Source of the DNA: Ailurus styani
Taxonomy: Eukaryota > Chordata > Mammalia > Carnivora > Ailuridae
Direction of reading: 5' to 3'
DNA length: 64,000 nucleotides
Assembly (NCBI GenBank): GCA_002007465.1
Contig: LNAC01000847.1
Coordinates: 87,014-151,013, forward strand
Part shown: piece after piece, positions 13,451 to 23,486 of the stretch
Numbering within the stretch: the stretch's first letter is position 1
How the letters are laid out: each line of letters opens with the position of its first letter
Notes under the pieces: generated by a model
Database searches by the model: none
Seen by the model: the letters and a program-made list of their open reading frames with translations, nothing else
Told to the model about the DNA's origin: nothing
Translations under genes and position numbers: made by a program

Positions 13451-13759
13451 CAATTACAATCTCAACCCTGCCCTTGCCCAGTCTTCATCTCTAAAAGGAT
13501 TTAAAGTAACTATTTATACTTCAGTGGAGGAGGGGGAAACAAAAGGGAAAAAGAAAAAACAATACTTAGTAATCATCAAAATAGTGAGAGCGGTGCAGTT
13601 TTTAAAACTCCCTGAATCACTTTATAAAAACTTTGAGAGAAACTAAAGTAGCAAAACCACAAACCTTTGTATGATATATACAACAAAATCAGATACAAAG
13701 TTCTTCCTTTTCTCCCTTTCTTACTCTTCTCTTCCTTCCTGATCAATGTAGTTTTAAAG

Positions 13760-14005
13760 TCATTGGGTGGGACAGAGGAAGGTAGCTGACCAGGAGGATA
13801 TAGGAGGAGCCATGAGAGCCCAGCATGGGGAATCAGAGCCTGAGAACAATAAGATGAATGTCCATGTGGAGGGTGGCTTACTGTAGCACATCAGAGCCCA
13901 AGTAGGAAGGAAGGCTTCCATGGGTGGTGGGGCCTGGCAAAAAGCATCAGGGCCCCAGAGGGTCAGGAGGATGTTCCCTTGGTGGGACACAAAAGGTATA
14001 CTTCT
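13760..14005. repeat. Degenerate ~54-bp minisatellite
   Basis: GC-richer island with about 3-4 degraded copies of a roughly 51-58 bp unit. Successive copies share 'cc.tgggtggtggggcc', 'gcatcagggcccca' and 'gaggagg' blocks (compare 13859-13913 with 13914-13972). The period is also visible in an 88-codon minus-strand ORF (14023-13760), which I regard as non-coding. Copy edges are approximate. Confidence 0.55.
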
Positions 14006-14689
14006 TGAATCTCTTAATTTCATCTGTTAAAAGAATATAAAATGTCCAATGTTGACTTTCTACATAGCAACATTGTCATCTAGTCTCAACTATCCAAAAC
14101 TGGAGACACAAGTTCAAGATCTTAAACCACTCTGAATTGGATTTGGCACAGGTTAACCCTGAACAGGCTTGGCCCTCACTGGGACACTAAGTCAGGGACT
14201 ATCTCTTGTCTGCAAGTAGGGGTCCACCTTTCCTCATCATATTCTGTCCTGCTAACTATCACTCTGCAAGGACTTATACCCACCTGCTGCTTCACATTTC
14301 TGAAATGCATCTGTCTGCTTTCTACCTCAGCCTACTTGAGATCTCCTAACTCGAACATCAATTTAATTTCACAACACACTGCTAGCTCAAATTCAGGTTA
14401 AAAAATGCTAAGAACCTGACTTTTAAGTGGTTTGTTTGGTTCGTCTGCTAGGAATAGTGTGGTCACCTGGTTTTGATATCTGTCCTTCCTCTGAACTTTC
14501 TTTGTGTCACCCTACCGATCATGGTCAGACCTTTGGCAATCCTTTCATCCCTGACTTAAAATCTTCTACTTTGTTTCTTAATCACCTCAAGTTCACTGGT
14601 GCCAAATAAAGGGCCACCCTTCTCACTTATTCTGTAATTGCTTCCATTTTGTTGGTCACATGTCAGGACACCAGCTCTGTACCCTTATT

Positions 14690-15400
14690 TTACTTCAACA
14701 AATATTTGATAGATACCCACTGGTAAGCCCATGCTTGGAATTGGAGATTAAGCAGTAAACCAGTCAGGAATCTCCACCCCCAAGGAGCTTGCTTCATATT
14801 AAGCAGGACAGACGTTAAAGAGCTAATGACACTATTGCTGATTACTTCATTAAATGCCACAAAGGAAAAGCACAGGCAGAGGTACACCAAGATTCTGGGG
14901 AGCCTGAAGCTTAAACAAACTGGGGAAACTTCTTTAAGAAGAAGCTAATTAAAATTACAAATACAAAATTTAGGTACAGGGGCTTGGAAGTGACTTGGGC
15001 AAGTAAGGGCCCTGAAGTTTATGTTTCATTAGTTTTAATGGTAAATTGGCTTTGGAGGACAGGAGCTCAGAAGGAGCAAGACAGAGGGTTTAACCTACTA
15101 GTCAGGCACTCAGAGTTGAAAAAGAGAGAACCTTCTGTGAGTAAGAGAGAATATTCCGGGTCAAGGGAACAGCAAAGGCTCTCAGTTGGGAGCATGTCAG
15201 AGGAGTAACAGAAGGCCAGTGGGTGTGGAATGTGGACAACAAGCTGAAGATGACTCTGGGGAGGCAGGCAGGGGCCAGACTATGTGGTACTCCCAGGTCA
15301 AGTTAAGGATTTTGCATCTTAGGAGAGATAGTGGGAAGATTTTGGATGGATTGAGGGCAAAGAGATGAGTGGAGCTGTCTCAGATCAACTGGGACTGGGG
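14690..15400 (-). repeat. L2 LINE 3' region, antisense
   Basis: Reverse-complement L2: 'acttcaacaaatatttgatagatacccac' at the left (3' end of L2), 'ggagattaagcagtaaacc', 'aaggagcttgcttc', then 'gggtcaagggaacagcaaaggct' and 'ggcaggggccagactatgtgg...aaggattttgcatctta' as in the known element. Short ORFs in this stretch are artefacts of the repeat. Confidence 0.8.
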
Positions 15401-17479
15401 TGGCAGTGAAGCCTATGCTCAGCATATACGCTGCTTTAAATCTGATGGCCTTACTTGCCACTCAAGCTTTTGCCACTAACTTAAAAAGGGGCCTCAGGCC
15501 CGGTGGCTGTCCTCTCAACTCCTGTCACTGCCAGCTCTCACAGCTCCCTCAGCACGAAAGCTGCACTTTTTACACTTTTACGAAATTACCGCCATACCTG
15601 TCCCAGTGCCAGCTCCACGAATGCCAGTGCCCAGCCACGCCTGACCAGGGGGCTTGGGCTTTCTCCTCCAGTTCTGGGTTTAGATCTCACAAGAAACATC
15701 ACACAAGAAACATTTCACAACACGATGTGGCATTTGACTTCCTCAGCAGCAGCCCCGAGACGGCAGGATACACAACCCCCAGAGTACAGAGGGGAGGAAA
15801 GGACAGCCCTGTGGTGTGAAATTTGACCAGTCCAAGCAAGTAGATAGAAAGGAAGCAGTGGGTACATCTCTCATCCTTCTTCTCCTCTCAACTGTTGGGA
15901 GGCAGGATGATTTCACATGGTGCTCTCTGCCCCGTGTGACTGAGCCATCAGCTCCATTTTCTTGGGAAGTGGGAGCCAGCTTGGTCATGCACCACATGGG
16001 CTCTGCTTTCCCTTCTTCCTATCTTGTTTTCCTTTTCTCCCCACTCATACTGCTCTGGGATTATAGCCTTCAGGCTCTGTTTTCTAAGCTAATGCACATT
16101 AAGAAAGAAATGCCTCCAAGATCTATTAAAATGAGCTCAAGATCTACGTAAGACCTGATATTGTGAGTTTTCAGTATGGTTCAGTTTGGTGTCCTTCTGA
16201 TCTTTCTAAATGGCATCTTTCTGATACAACTGAGGCTATATCTTATTCACCTTTGTTTTTGCTGGCAAGAGACCATGCACACAGTAGGTGCTTCACAGAT
16301 CTTCCTTTGCACATAATTGGAATAGGTCATCCATGACTCAGAAAAGGAGGAAAGCCTGTGATTAGATACCGAAATATTGAACAGACCCTATTAATGTTAC
16401 TGATTTGACACCATGCTGTGAAAACTTTTCCAGGGGCTGCTTCTTTTTCCTGGTGTTCATAAAACAACAAATTCAAAGCAGGATGAAGAATGCGTAAAAG
16501 ATGTCATTCAAAGTGTGGTCATTGTTGGGTTAGAGTGAAACGGAAGGCTTGGTTCAATATGGTTCTATTTCTAGAAGAAAAAAAACTTTCTAAAAAATAC
16601 GCACATGATAAAGAAGTTACACTGGATAGACATAAAAAAATAGCATTCAGTTGAATTTACCATATTTTAAGAATGTACCTAGGTTCTATATTTTTTAACC
16701 ACTTACACAGTCTTAAATGTTTATTTAAAATAGTAAAATACAGTGGTAGCCCCTGGTGAAACAAACAAACAAATAATAATGATCGTCCCTGGTGCAAATT
16801 TTCATTCTGACACAGTCTCTCTGTCTTTACTTTTTCTGGTATGGATCTGGATCTGTCCTGCTGGTACACATGTGTCATTTCTGTTTTCAGATATAATAGT
16901 AAAGCTCGTAACAGATTTCCTCAGTTCCCTATTGCGTAATTCAAAAATTAATCTACTATAAGGAGAGGAATTTCATGAATTTAAAGTATATTCATCATCA
17001 CATTAAGTCATTTGCTGAACTTAAAACTGGTGCTAGAACAGCTGCTGTGATATCTCCGATTTCTTGCCGCCCATTATCACCACCCCCAAAGAAATGTACG
17101 TTGTAAGTAACTTTGGCTTGAATACTTTTTTGTTTTTGTTGGTTCTTTGATGTGGGCTCTTTCATTGTAAAAATAATCTGTTTTAATCTGTTCTGAAGCA
17201 TGCATTCAGAAAGACAAACCAACTACTGATTCTACAAAGCGTTGCTGGGTATCTACCATGGGAGCTTGATGAATCACGCTGCCTAATGTTGCCCTCCAGA
17301 GGGATGGGGAAGCTGGCGAGAGCTCCCTCAGGTGATACGCCCTGGGACAGCCCATATTTTAAGATTATAGGGAAGATTTTTTTAATTGACACCATCTATA
17401 GATTGACCTTCTTGAGATGTAGATTGCTTTCCTGGGAAATGATTCTACAGGCTGGTTTGACTGAAAGGAAAGCATAAGT

Positions 17480-17571
17480 TTTTCTTTTTAGAAATTTTTC
17501 CCTTCTTTTTCTCCTCCTTTCTTTCCTTTCTTTTGTTTTTGTTGTTCTTTTTCTTTTTCTTTTTTTTTTTT
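17480..17571. repeat. Pyrimidine-rich tract
   Basis: About 90 nt of almost pure T/C on the plus strand (ttcccttctttttctcctcc, tttctttcctttc, tttttctttttctttttt). It reads as a long purine tract in the DPYD transcript. Simple low-complexity sequence. Confidence 0.85.
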
Positions 17572-18784
17572 GGCTATGCATACTTAGAAAACAATATTAA
17601 ATAAAACTGAAATTAAAGAGATACAAAATGTGAGAAATGTGAAAAGTATCTTTAAGTTGGTTAGTATGTTACTAATTAAAGGTTTTTAGAAGTAAAATTT
17701 GCTTATTTAAAAGTTGATGCTCATTACTGAAGAAAATATGTATTTTAAAGTATTTTATTCTACAGAAAGGCAGAGAGGCAAGCAGCATGATAAAGCCATT
17801 CATCATAGTCAGCTTAAAATTGGCAAAGCTCATGCCAAGCACAGGTTCTGTGGAAGATTTCATGGTCAATTAGGTAAATACATGTACAAAGTGGCCTCAG
17901 CACCAAAGATCATGAAGCCAATTACTGACCATGTTTAATTTCATCCCCTTAAGTGCCAGAAGTCATTTTCTCCCCTTGCAGTTTTAAGATATCCAAATAA
18001 AATGTATAATTTTTGAACACCATAGAAGGCTTTATAATATTTTATAATGAAGAGTCATTAGTATGTAAGTATTGTTAGATGTAGTCTTCTACATCTCTGA
18101 GAGGTTTTCAAGAAACCTCAGTTAAAGCTGTCCAGAAGATTTTTCATGACAGCGTGATGGACATAATTGTACAAATTTAAGTATGTATTTTTCTATTTGA
18201 AATACAAATTTGAGGCACATGGTTAGTTGTTTGCATTTGTGCAAGATTCAATTTATATTATAGAAAACCTGCTGACTAGTGTTCCATTCAAGAGCATTCT
18301 GTCCTACCATTTTATGCATGTCTGTATTCAAACTAGAATAGTATTAAATGAACCTTTTATATTTTAAATATTCAAGAGTTTTATATTCAAAATTTCTTCT
18401 CGCTGTCAAACTGGTTTGCCTAAAGGCAAGGTAAGATCCTGTTACACTCTCAAAGGTAGAATTAAATTTTATCATGGCATCCATCATAATATACAGTTTG
18501 CTTAATATGCAAATAAAGAGTATATGGATTCAAGGAATAAAGGATTTTTAGGTAGTGTGTGAAATCCAAGGGACCACTTTTATAGAATAGATTCCTTTTA
18601 AATTTACATTTCCATCATTTTAATGAAAACACAGGGTAAACAAATTATAATAGAAATGTTTTAAGTTACCATTTTCCATTCAATTTTACTTCTACGGGGC
18701 TCTTTCTCATGACAGGTCTTTATTTAAAACTAATAAAAATGGAAGAGAAGAAATAAAATAAATATATACTAAAGAAATCATTAC

Positions 18785-18853
18785 CTCAGCCATTTTGGAG
18801 AGTTCCATCCAGTCATTCTTGCTGTAACTGCACATGATGCTAGCAATCACAAT
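18785..18853 (-). CDS. DPYD: DPYD exon 15 (human numbering), internal coding exon
   Basis: Internal exon of dihydropyrimidine dehydrogenase, the cytosolic flavoprotein that reduces uracil, thymine and 5-fluorouracil with NADPH. Read on the minus strand it is exactly 69 nt (23 codons, phase 0 at both ends) and translates as [20 protein letters not shown] followed by MAE. Human exon 15 (c.1906-1974, residues 636-658) is, as I recall, the same length, with a protein that differs at about five positions (N to S, T to M, A to S, K to M, S to A), all in the second half. The segment starts with a hydrophobic core strand of the FMN-binding TIM-barrel domain. Splice sites are good: the acceptor ends ...TTCTTGAAG before the first ATT, and the donor is GAG followed by gtaatg. 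The next exon in the gene direction is at 10264-10181, after an 8,520-nt intron. Identity as DPYD is close to certain; 'exon 15' assumes the human gene structure. Confidence 0.96.
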
Positions 18854-18884
18854 CTTCAAGAAGAAAAAAGGGAAAGAATGTTAG
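18854..18884 (-). promoter_or_regulatory. DPYD: Exon 15 acceptor: branch point and pyrimidine tract
   Basis: On the minus strand the 31 nt before exon 15 contain CTAAC (18884-18880), a strong match to the yUnAy branch-point consensus, then a pyrimidine-rich run (ATTCTTTCCCTTTTTTCTTC) and the terminal AAG. The putative branch adenosine at 18881 is about 28 nt upstream of the first exon base, a normal distance. It is read from consensus only; lariat data would confirm it. Confidence 0.7.
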
Positions 18885-18917
18885 TTGCACATAAGGGTGT
18901 TTTGCACATAAGGGTAT
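18885..18917. repeat. 17-bp tandem duplication beside the exon 15 branch point
   Basis: TTGCACATAAGGGTGTT at 18885-18901 is followed at once by TTGCACATAAGGGT at 18902-18915. In the gene direction this places a duplicated block immediately upstream of the putative branch point CTAAC. Confidence 0.9.
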
Positions 18918-19014
18918 ATTAATATTTACACATGTATGTTTATAATGGTAAACCGTATCATAAAAATTAGCTTTTGATCTGTTGAAAGACAAACTATTTA
19001 AAAACAGCAGTGTA

Positions 19015-19228
19015 GGGGCACCTGGGTGGCACAGTGGGTTAAGCCTCTGCCTTAGGCTAAGGTCATGAACTCAGGGTCCTGGGATCAAGCCCCGAATCAG
19101 GCTCTCTGCTCAGCAGGGAGTCTGCTTCCCCTCTCCCTCTGCCTGCTGAACTGTCTACTTGTGATATCTCTCTCTCTCTGTCAAATAAATAAATAAATCT
19201 TAAAAAATAAATAAATAAAAATAAAAAG
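19015..19228 (+). mobile_element. CAN SINE close to DPYD exon 15
   Basis: Sense CAN SINE starting 'ggggcacctgggtggcaca', with 'ctcagggtcctgggatcaag', 'ctctgctcagcagggagtct' and (CT)n, then 'gtcaaataaataaataaatctt' and an A-rich tail. Target-site duplication AGCAGTGTA at 19006-19014 and 19229-19237. It is antisense to DPYD and ends 161 nt upstream of the exon 15 acceptor in the gene direction. Confidence 0.96.
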
Positions 19229-19279
19229 AGCAGTGTATTATGGTGAGGCAAAGGGGTGAGATTCAAAGCTTCACAGTTA

Positions 19280-19465
19280 TGTTAGAGACTTTCTTGTTTG
19301 TTACCTTTGAATTCTTATGTAAGTTACTTAACTTTTCTGATCCTCAGCATTCTTATTTTTAAAATGGAGATAATGATACTGACTTTGCCAACCTCAGAAA
19401 GTGATAGTGGGAATTACATAAATTTGTGTATGTGAAAGGGTTGTCTAAATTATACGATGACATGG
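19280..19465 (+). repeat. MIR SINE, diverged
   Basis: Core text 'atgtaagttacttaactttt' followed by 'aaaatggagataatgatact' and 'gaattacataaat' follows the MIR 3' half ('aagttacttaacctctc...aaaatggggataata'). Confidence 0.7.
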
Positions 19466-19654
19466 AAATCTTCATTAATATAATTACTGGTATAGCTAAA
19501 AGTTTCAGGATATGGAAAAGAAATAAATTAGTGTCTCCTTCAATCATATCTTATTACAGCACGGATAATAATACCTTACATATTCATAGTGCATTATAGT
19601 TTTAAACTTCGTTAAATGTTGATTATTTAACTATAGTCTTACAATAAGACTGTA

Positions 19655-19805
19655 ATAGAGGCTATATAGAGTAGTAGTTACTACTACCTGCTCTGAAGCC
19701 GGAATGTCCAGATTAGAACTGACTCTATCATTTACTGTGTGGCCCCAGGCAAATGATTTAGTTTCTTCATTGGTTAAATATGGATAATTATACTATCTAT
19801 TCAGA
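19655..19805 (+). repeat. MIR SINE (left arm of an inverted MIR pair)
   Basis: 'gagtagtagttactactacctgctctgaagcc', 'tgtgtggccccaggcaaatgattta' and 'ggttaaatatggataatta' match MIR in order. It is followed head-on by another copy in the opposite orientation. Confidence 0.7.
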
Positions 19806-19824
19806 AAAGTAATAACAAATTGCT

Positions 19825-20035
19825 AAAAACCTATATAGCTCTTATGATGCGCTAGGTACTGTTTTAATCGTTTTTACTTCACTTACTTAAACATCCCTGA
19901 CATTATTCTTCCCATTTTACAGATGAAGGTGCTGAGGCACTGTGATGTAAAAGTCACATAACTACTAAGAAGCAGAGCCAAGCCTCAGACCTAGGCAATT
20001 TGACTAGGAGTCTGTGCTTTTAACTACTAGATTTT
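19825..20035 (-). repeat. MIR SINE (right arm of an inverted MIR pair)
   Basis: 'tatgatgcgctaggtactgtttta', 'cccattttacagatgaaggtgctgaggca', 'gaagcagagccaagcctcag' and 'gtctgtgcttttaactacta' are a textbook antisense MIR. Confidence 0.82.
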
Positions 20036-20374
20036 GCTGGCCCAAAATAAGTAATTAATACACATCAGCAATTTTCTTTATTATTAACATTTAAAACTGA
20101 GATTGAAACATAAAGAGTTTATGCCAAGGCTAAAGTCACAGATTCTAGTGGAAGAGTCCACTAAAAGTCCTTATGCTCTCACCACATGCAGTTTTATTTA
20201 CTTATGTCTAGAAAACAAAACAAAGATAAGTGGGAAAAGTCGGATGAATGCTTTCAACACTGAGAGAAACAGAAAATAAGTTGTGATCATATTGGAGAGA
20301 GTTCTGAAAACCAAGAAGACAACAAGCTCGTCTGTAACGCTGAGTTAATTTTTTCTCTCCTGAGAGACGATCAT

Positions 20375-20472
20375 CTCCTTGGGAGCTGGAACTGCCCTGC
20401 ATCATTCATCATCTTATCTACAGTAACCAGCACAGTGTTTGGCACACAGTAAGACTGAATGAATAAATGAAC
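20375..20472 (+). repeat. L2 LINE 3' terminus
   Basis: Ends in the L2 signature: 'agtaaccagcacagtgtttggcacacagtaagactgaatgaataaatg'. Confidence 0.7.
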
Positions 20473-21363
20473 AAGGTCACCAAAGGTTTAGGGAGTTGTT
20501 TTATCAGCTCATCCTTTTAAAAGTAAGCAGAAATGAATATGAGAGAAGGGAAAAAAATAAACAACTGATGAAAACTCTTGGCAAATAATTACTATGAGTC
20601 AGAGTGAAGAGTGAGCAGGGCTAATGTGGGCGTTGGTCTTTTCCCATCAGGGAAAAAGAGTCAGATGTTAAAATACACAGGATTTGTGTCCTAGAAGGAG
20701 CAGTTGAGAAAGGGGAATCAAAAGATTTGAGAGTCTGAATGTGAGGGACGGAGAGAAATCTCAGAACAAGTCAGATAAAGATGGGACAATGATGAGAAAT
20801 AAGAAGCCAGGTTCAGATAGATTCCTCTTTAGAGAGAGGAACAAAGGGAAGAAAGTAAATGATGAACAAAGGAGGAAAACTGAGAATGACTAATTATTTG
20901 GGGACGAATTCAGGATTCAACATTTGTGTCTAGTGGGGATACAGCTTTTAAGAATTTGTAGAAAAATGTAATAATGATCCATGGCCTTTTCTCTAGTGGC
21001 TAAAAGAAAGGGGGACAAAATCAAATCCATGCTTGCCCATTTGCAAACTAAAAAAGGGTCACCAGCATAAATTATGAACCTTCAGTTAAGAGATGATCTT
21101 TTTGCCTTTTCCACATAAGATCTCAGAGACATTCTGCCCCACTCCCCAGTTGAAACAGACCAGTGAGGAATACCACAGGGTACACCAGATCTTCGAGGAC
21201 CAAACTAATACCTCCTGGTGAATATCCCTTGCATGAAAAAATAAGGAACTCCATTTGAGAAGAAAATCAACTGGGGTCAGATGGGACAGGTTCCTATTGT
21301 CCTCAGTGGCTTCAAGGTCAAAGAAGGACAAAACAAATTTTAAAAACAAAACAGTTAATACAA

Positions 21364-21565
21364 GCACCTGGATGGCTCAGTCAGTTAAGCCTCTTGTCTT
21401 CAGCTCAGTTCACGATCCCAGGGTCCTGGGATTGAGCCCCATAACTGGCTTCCTGCTTAGTGGGGAGTCTGCTTCTCCCTCTCCCTCTGCCCTCCACTCC
21501 CCTGCTTATGCTCTCTCTGTCAAATAAATAAAAATCTTTAAAAAAAATTAAACTAAAAAAACCCA
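21364..21565 (+). mobile_element. CAN SINE (older subfamily)
   Basis: 'gcacctggatggctcagtcagttaagcctcttgtc', 'cccagggtcctgggattgag', 'gggagtctgcttctccctct' and 'gtcaaataaataaaaatctt'. Target-site duplication TTAATACAA at 21355-21363 and 21566-21574. The head has several substitutions compared with the copy at 30.1 kb. Confidence 0.94.
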
Positions 21566-22059
21566 TTAATACAAAGATTTAGGAAATGGGTGGAGTCCCC
21601 AGTCTTGCTAAAACATTAAAGGCAGGGTTAGAGCCAAAGATACAAAATGAGAAAAAGAAAAAGATTTTGGCATTAGATACTAGTTCTTCTATGGTTAGAG
21701 TGACAAACAACAGACCAAGGTTTTTAGGGAGTTTTATTACTTAAGTCAAGATAAGACAAAAAAAACCTAAAACTAAACATGCCTCCAATGATGACAAAGT
21801 AATCCCCAAGTTCACATTCCCGTACAAATATGAAGTGGGTGTTAAATCAGCACAATAGCCTCCTCTCCAGTGCCCACCTTGGGTGGCCATGGGGGACAAC
21901 AGGGAAGATTGTTCTAGTGGGCAGGACCCAGCTAGGCAGACGGGCCAGATCAAAGAAATCCACTGCCAGCACTAGCACTGACAACAAGATATGATATATG
22001 CTCTCAACTAGTATCTAACCTGGTTCCACTTTACTAAATGGCCATTAGCGTTGGTTAAA

Positions 22060-22085
22060 TTCAGGTAAGTCCTTCAGGTAAGTCC
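22060..22085 (+). repeat. Perfect 13-bp tandem duplication containing a splice-donor consensus
   Basis: TTCAGGTAAGTCC at 22060-22072 is repeated exactly at 22073-22085. Each copy contains CAGGTAAGT, the perfect vertebrate 5' splice-site consensus, but on the strand opposite to DPYD. Confidence 0.95.
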
Positions 22086-23276
22086 TGAAGATCATGAGAA
22101 GCCACACTGGGCTTGATGGAGAGAAATAAATATTACCTGGAGAATTGTCCTGAACATCAAGAGTACTGGTGCCATCAAATGCCTTGGAATGCAGTGACTG
22201 GGTATGATTTTGGGTGGGCTGTCACTGAAGAGGGGTGGTCACACGTGGGAAAGAAACACCATGCGAAGCAGAGGTCGGTTTTATTTGTGTGCGTGGAGCA
22301 GCCAAGCACTACCCTGTTCTTTCTTCACCTGAAACAGACTCTACATTCTTGTCCAAAAAACTGACAAAATATCTTCAACAGCACTAATCATAGTGAGCAG
22401 CTATTCAGTTCTCACCAAAGTCTTGCACAGGGGCTGGAAAGGTAAATGATTTTTTTTTTTTCTCATTAGTTCCTAAACTGGAATGAAGTGTGTTCAGAGC
22501 AACTGGTGACCACTGACTGACTCCTCACTTCACCCACCCACCTCCACCCAAAGCTGGTTGTACTAGGGAAAAATAAAGCAGAGACAGGAAGTGCGATGGG
22601 AATGTGCGATGGGAAGAGATCCATGCTTCCACCACTGTTAAGCCAGGTGTACCACTAACGTATGTATAAACTAACACCACTTTTGGCTTAAGAAAATTCA
22701 ACTTCTATTTTGGTTTCTTTCACTTAGTGTCTTGACAACTATTACATGCAAAACTAAAATTGGCACTTCTGAAATAACTTCCTAAGCAATTTTTTTGACA
22801 GTCAAGTAAATTTAAGGGGGAAAAAATAACTTTATACATTATTTTTAAAATGCCAAATTGTCTTCATAGTTTAAATATCCTTAATCTAAAAATAAGGGAT
22901 GTTTTGGGAAAATATATGGTGACATTCTATTGCAGTGGAATAAAGATGACCCCCAAATCATCTTATTCTTTATTAAAAGCTACTGGAATTTTTGAAAAGT
23001 CAGGCTAAAAGACATTAACACTAAAAAGATACTGGGCATGATTTAATCTTTCTTTGATAATTAGAAAGTTCTTCACTGTTCTACTGTGCTTGGTTTTTAG
23101 TCAAACAAGAGAAAAGAGGGTTTCTTTTTCCTATGAAAACAGAATTGATGGATTCTATAATGTGAAACATCATGTAATATTACTAGAAATAAATATTTAA
23201 GGAAACTTTTTTTTTAAATTAGAGTAACTTTTGCCTATATTTCACTTAAATTATACCATTTCTGGTGCTCCATTTT

Positions 23277-23472
23277 TTAAGGATTTATTGGCTTATTTTA
23301 GAGAGCAGGGAGAGCACAAGTCCAAGGGGCAGAGGGAAAGGTAGAGAGAATCTCAAGCAGACTCTGTCAAACATGGAGCCCAACACAGGGCTTGATCTCA
23401 TGACACTGAGATCATGACCTGAGCTGAAACCAAGATGTGGACGCTCAAACAATTGCACCATGCAGGTGCCCC
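23277..23472 (-). mobile_element. CAN SINE, diverged
   Basis: Antisense copy: 'aaggatttattggcttattttagaga', 'atggagcccaacacagggct', 'ctgagatcatgacctgagct' and 'caggtgcccc'. Decayed target-site duplication (gtgctccattttt near 23265, gtgttccaattttt near 23474). It has many CpG-type losses and is older than the 30.1-kb copy. Confidence 0.92.
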
Positions 23473-23486
23473 AGTGTTCCAATTTT

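Noticed and set aside
17714..17938. 74-codon ORF followed by an AATAAA-containing stretch, considered as a processed pseudogene
   Set aside because: I could not match the protein to any family, and no poly-A tail or target-site duplication marks a retrocopy.
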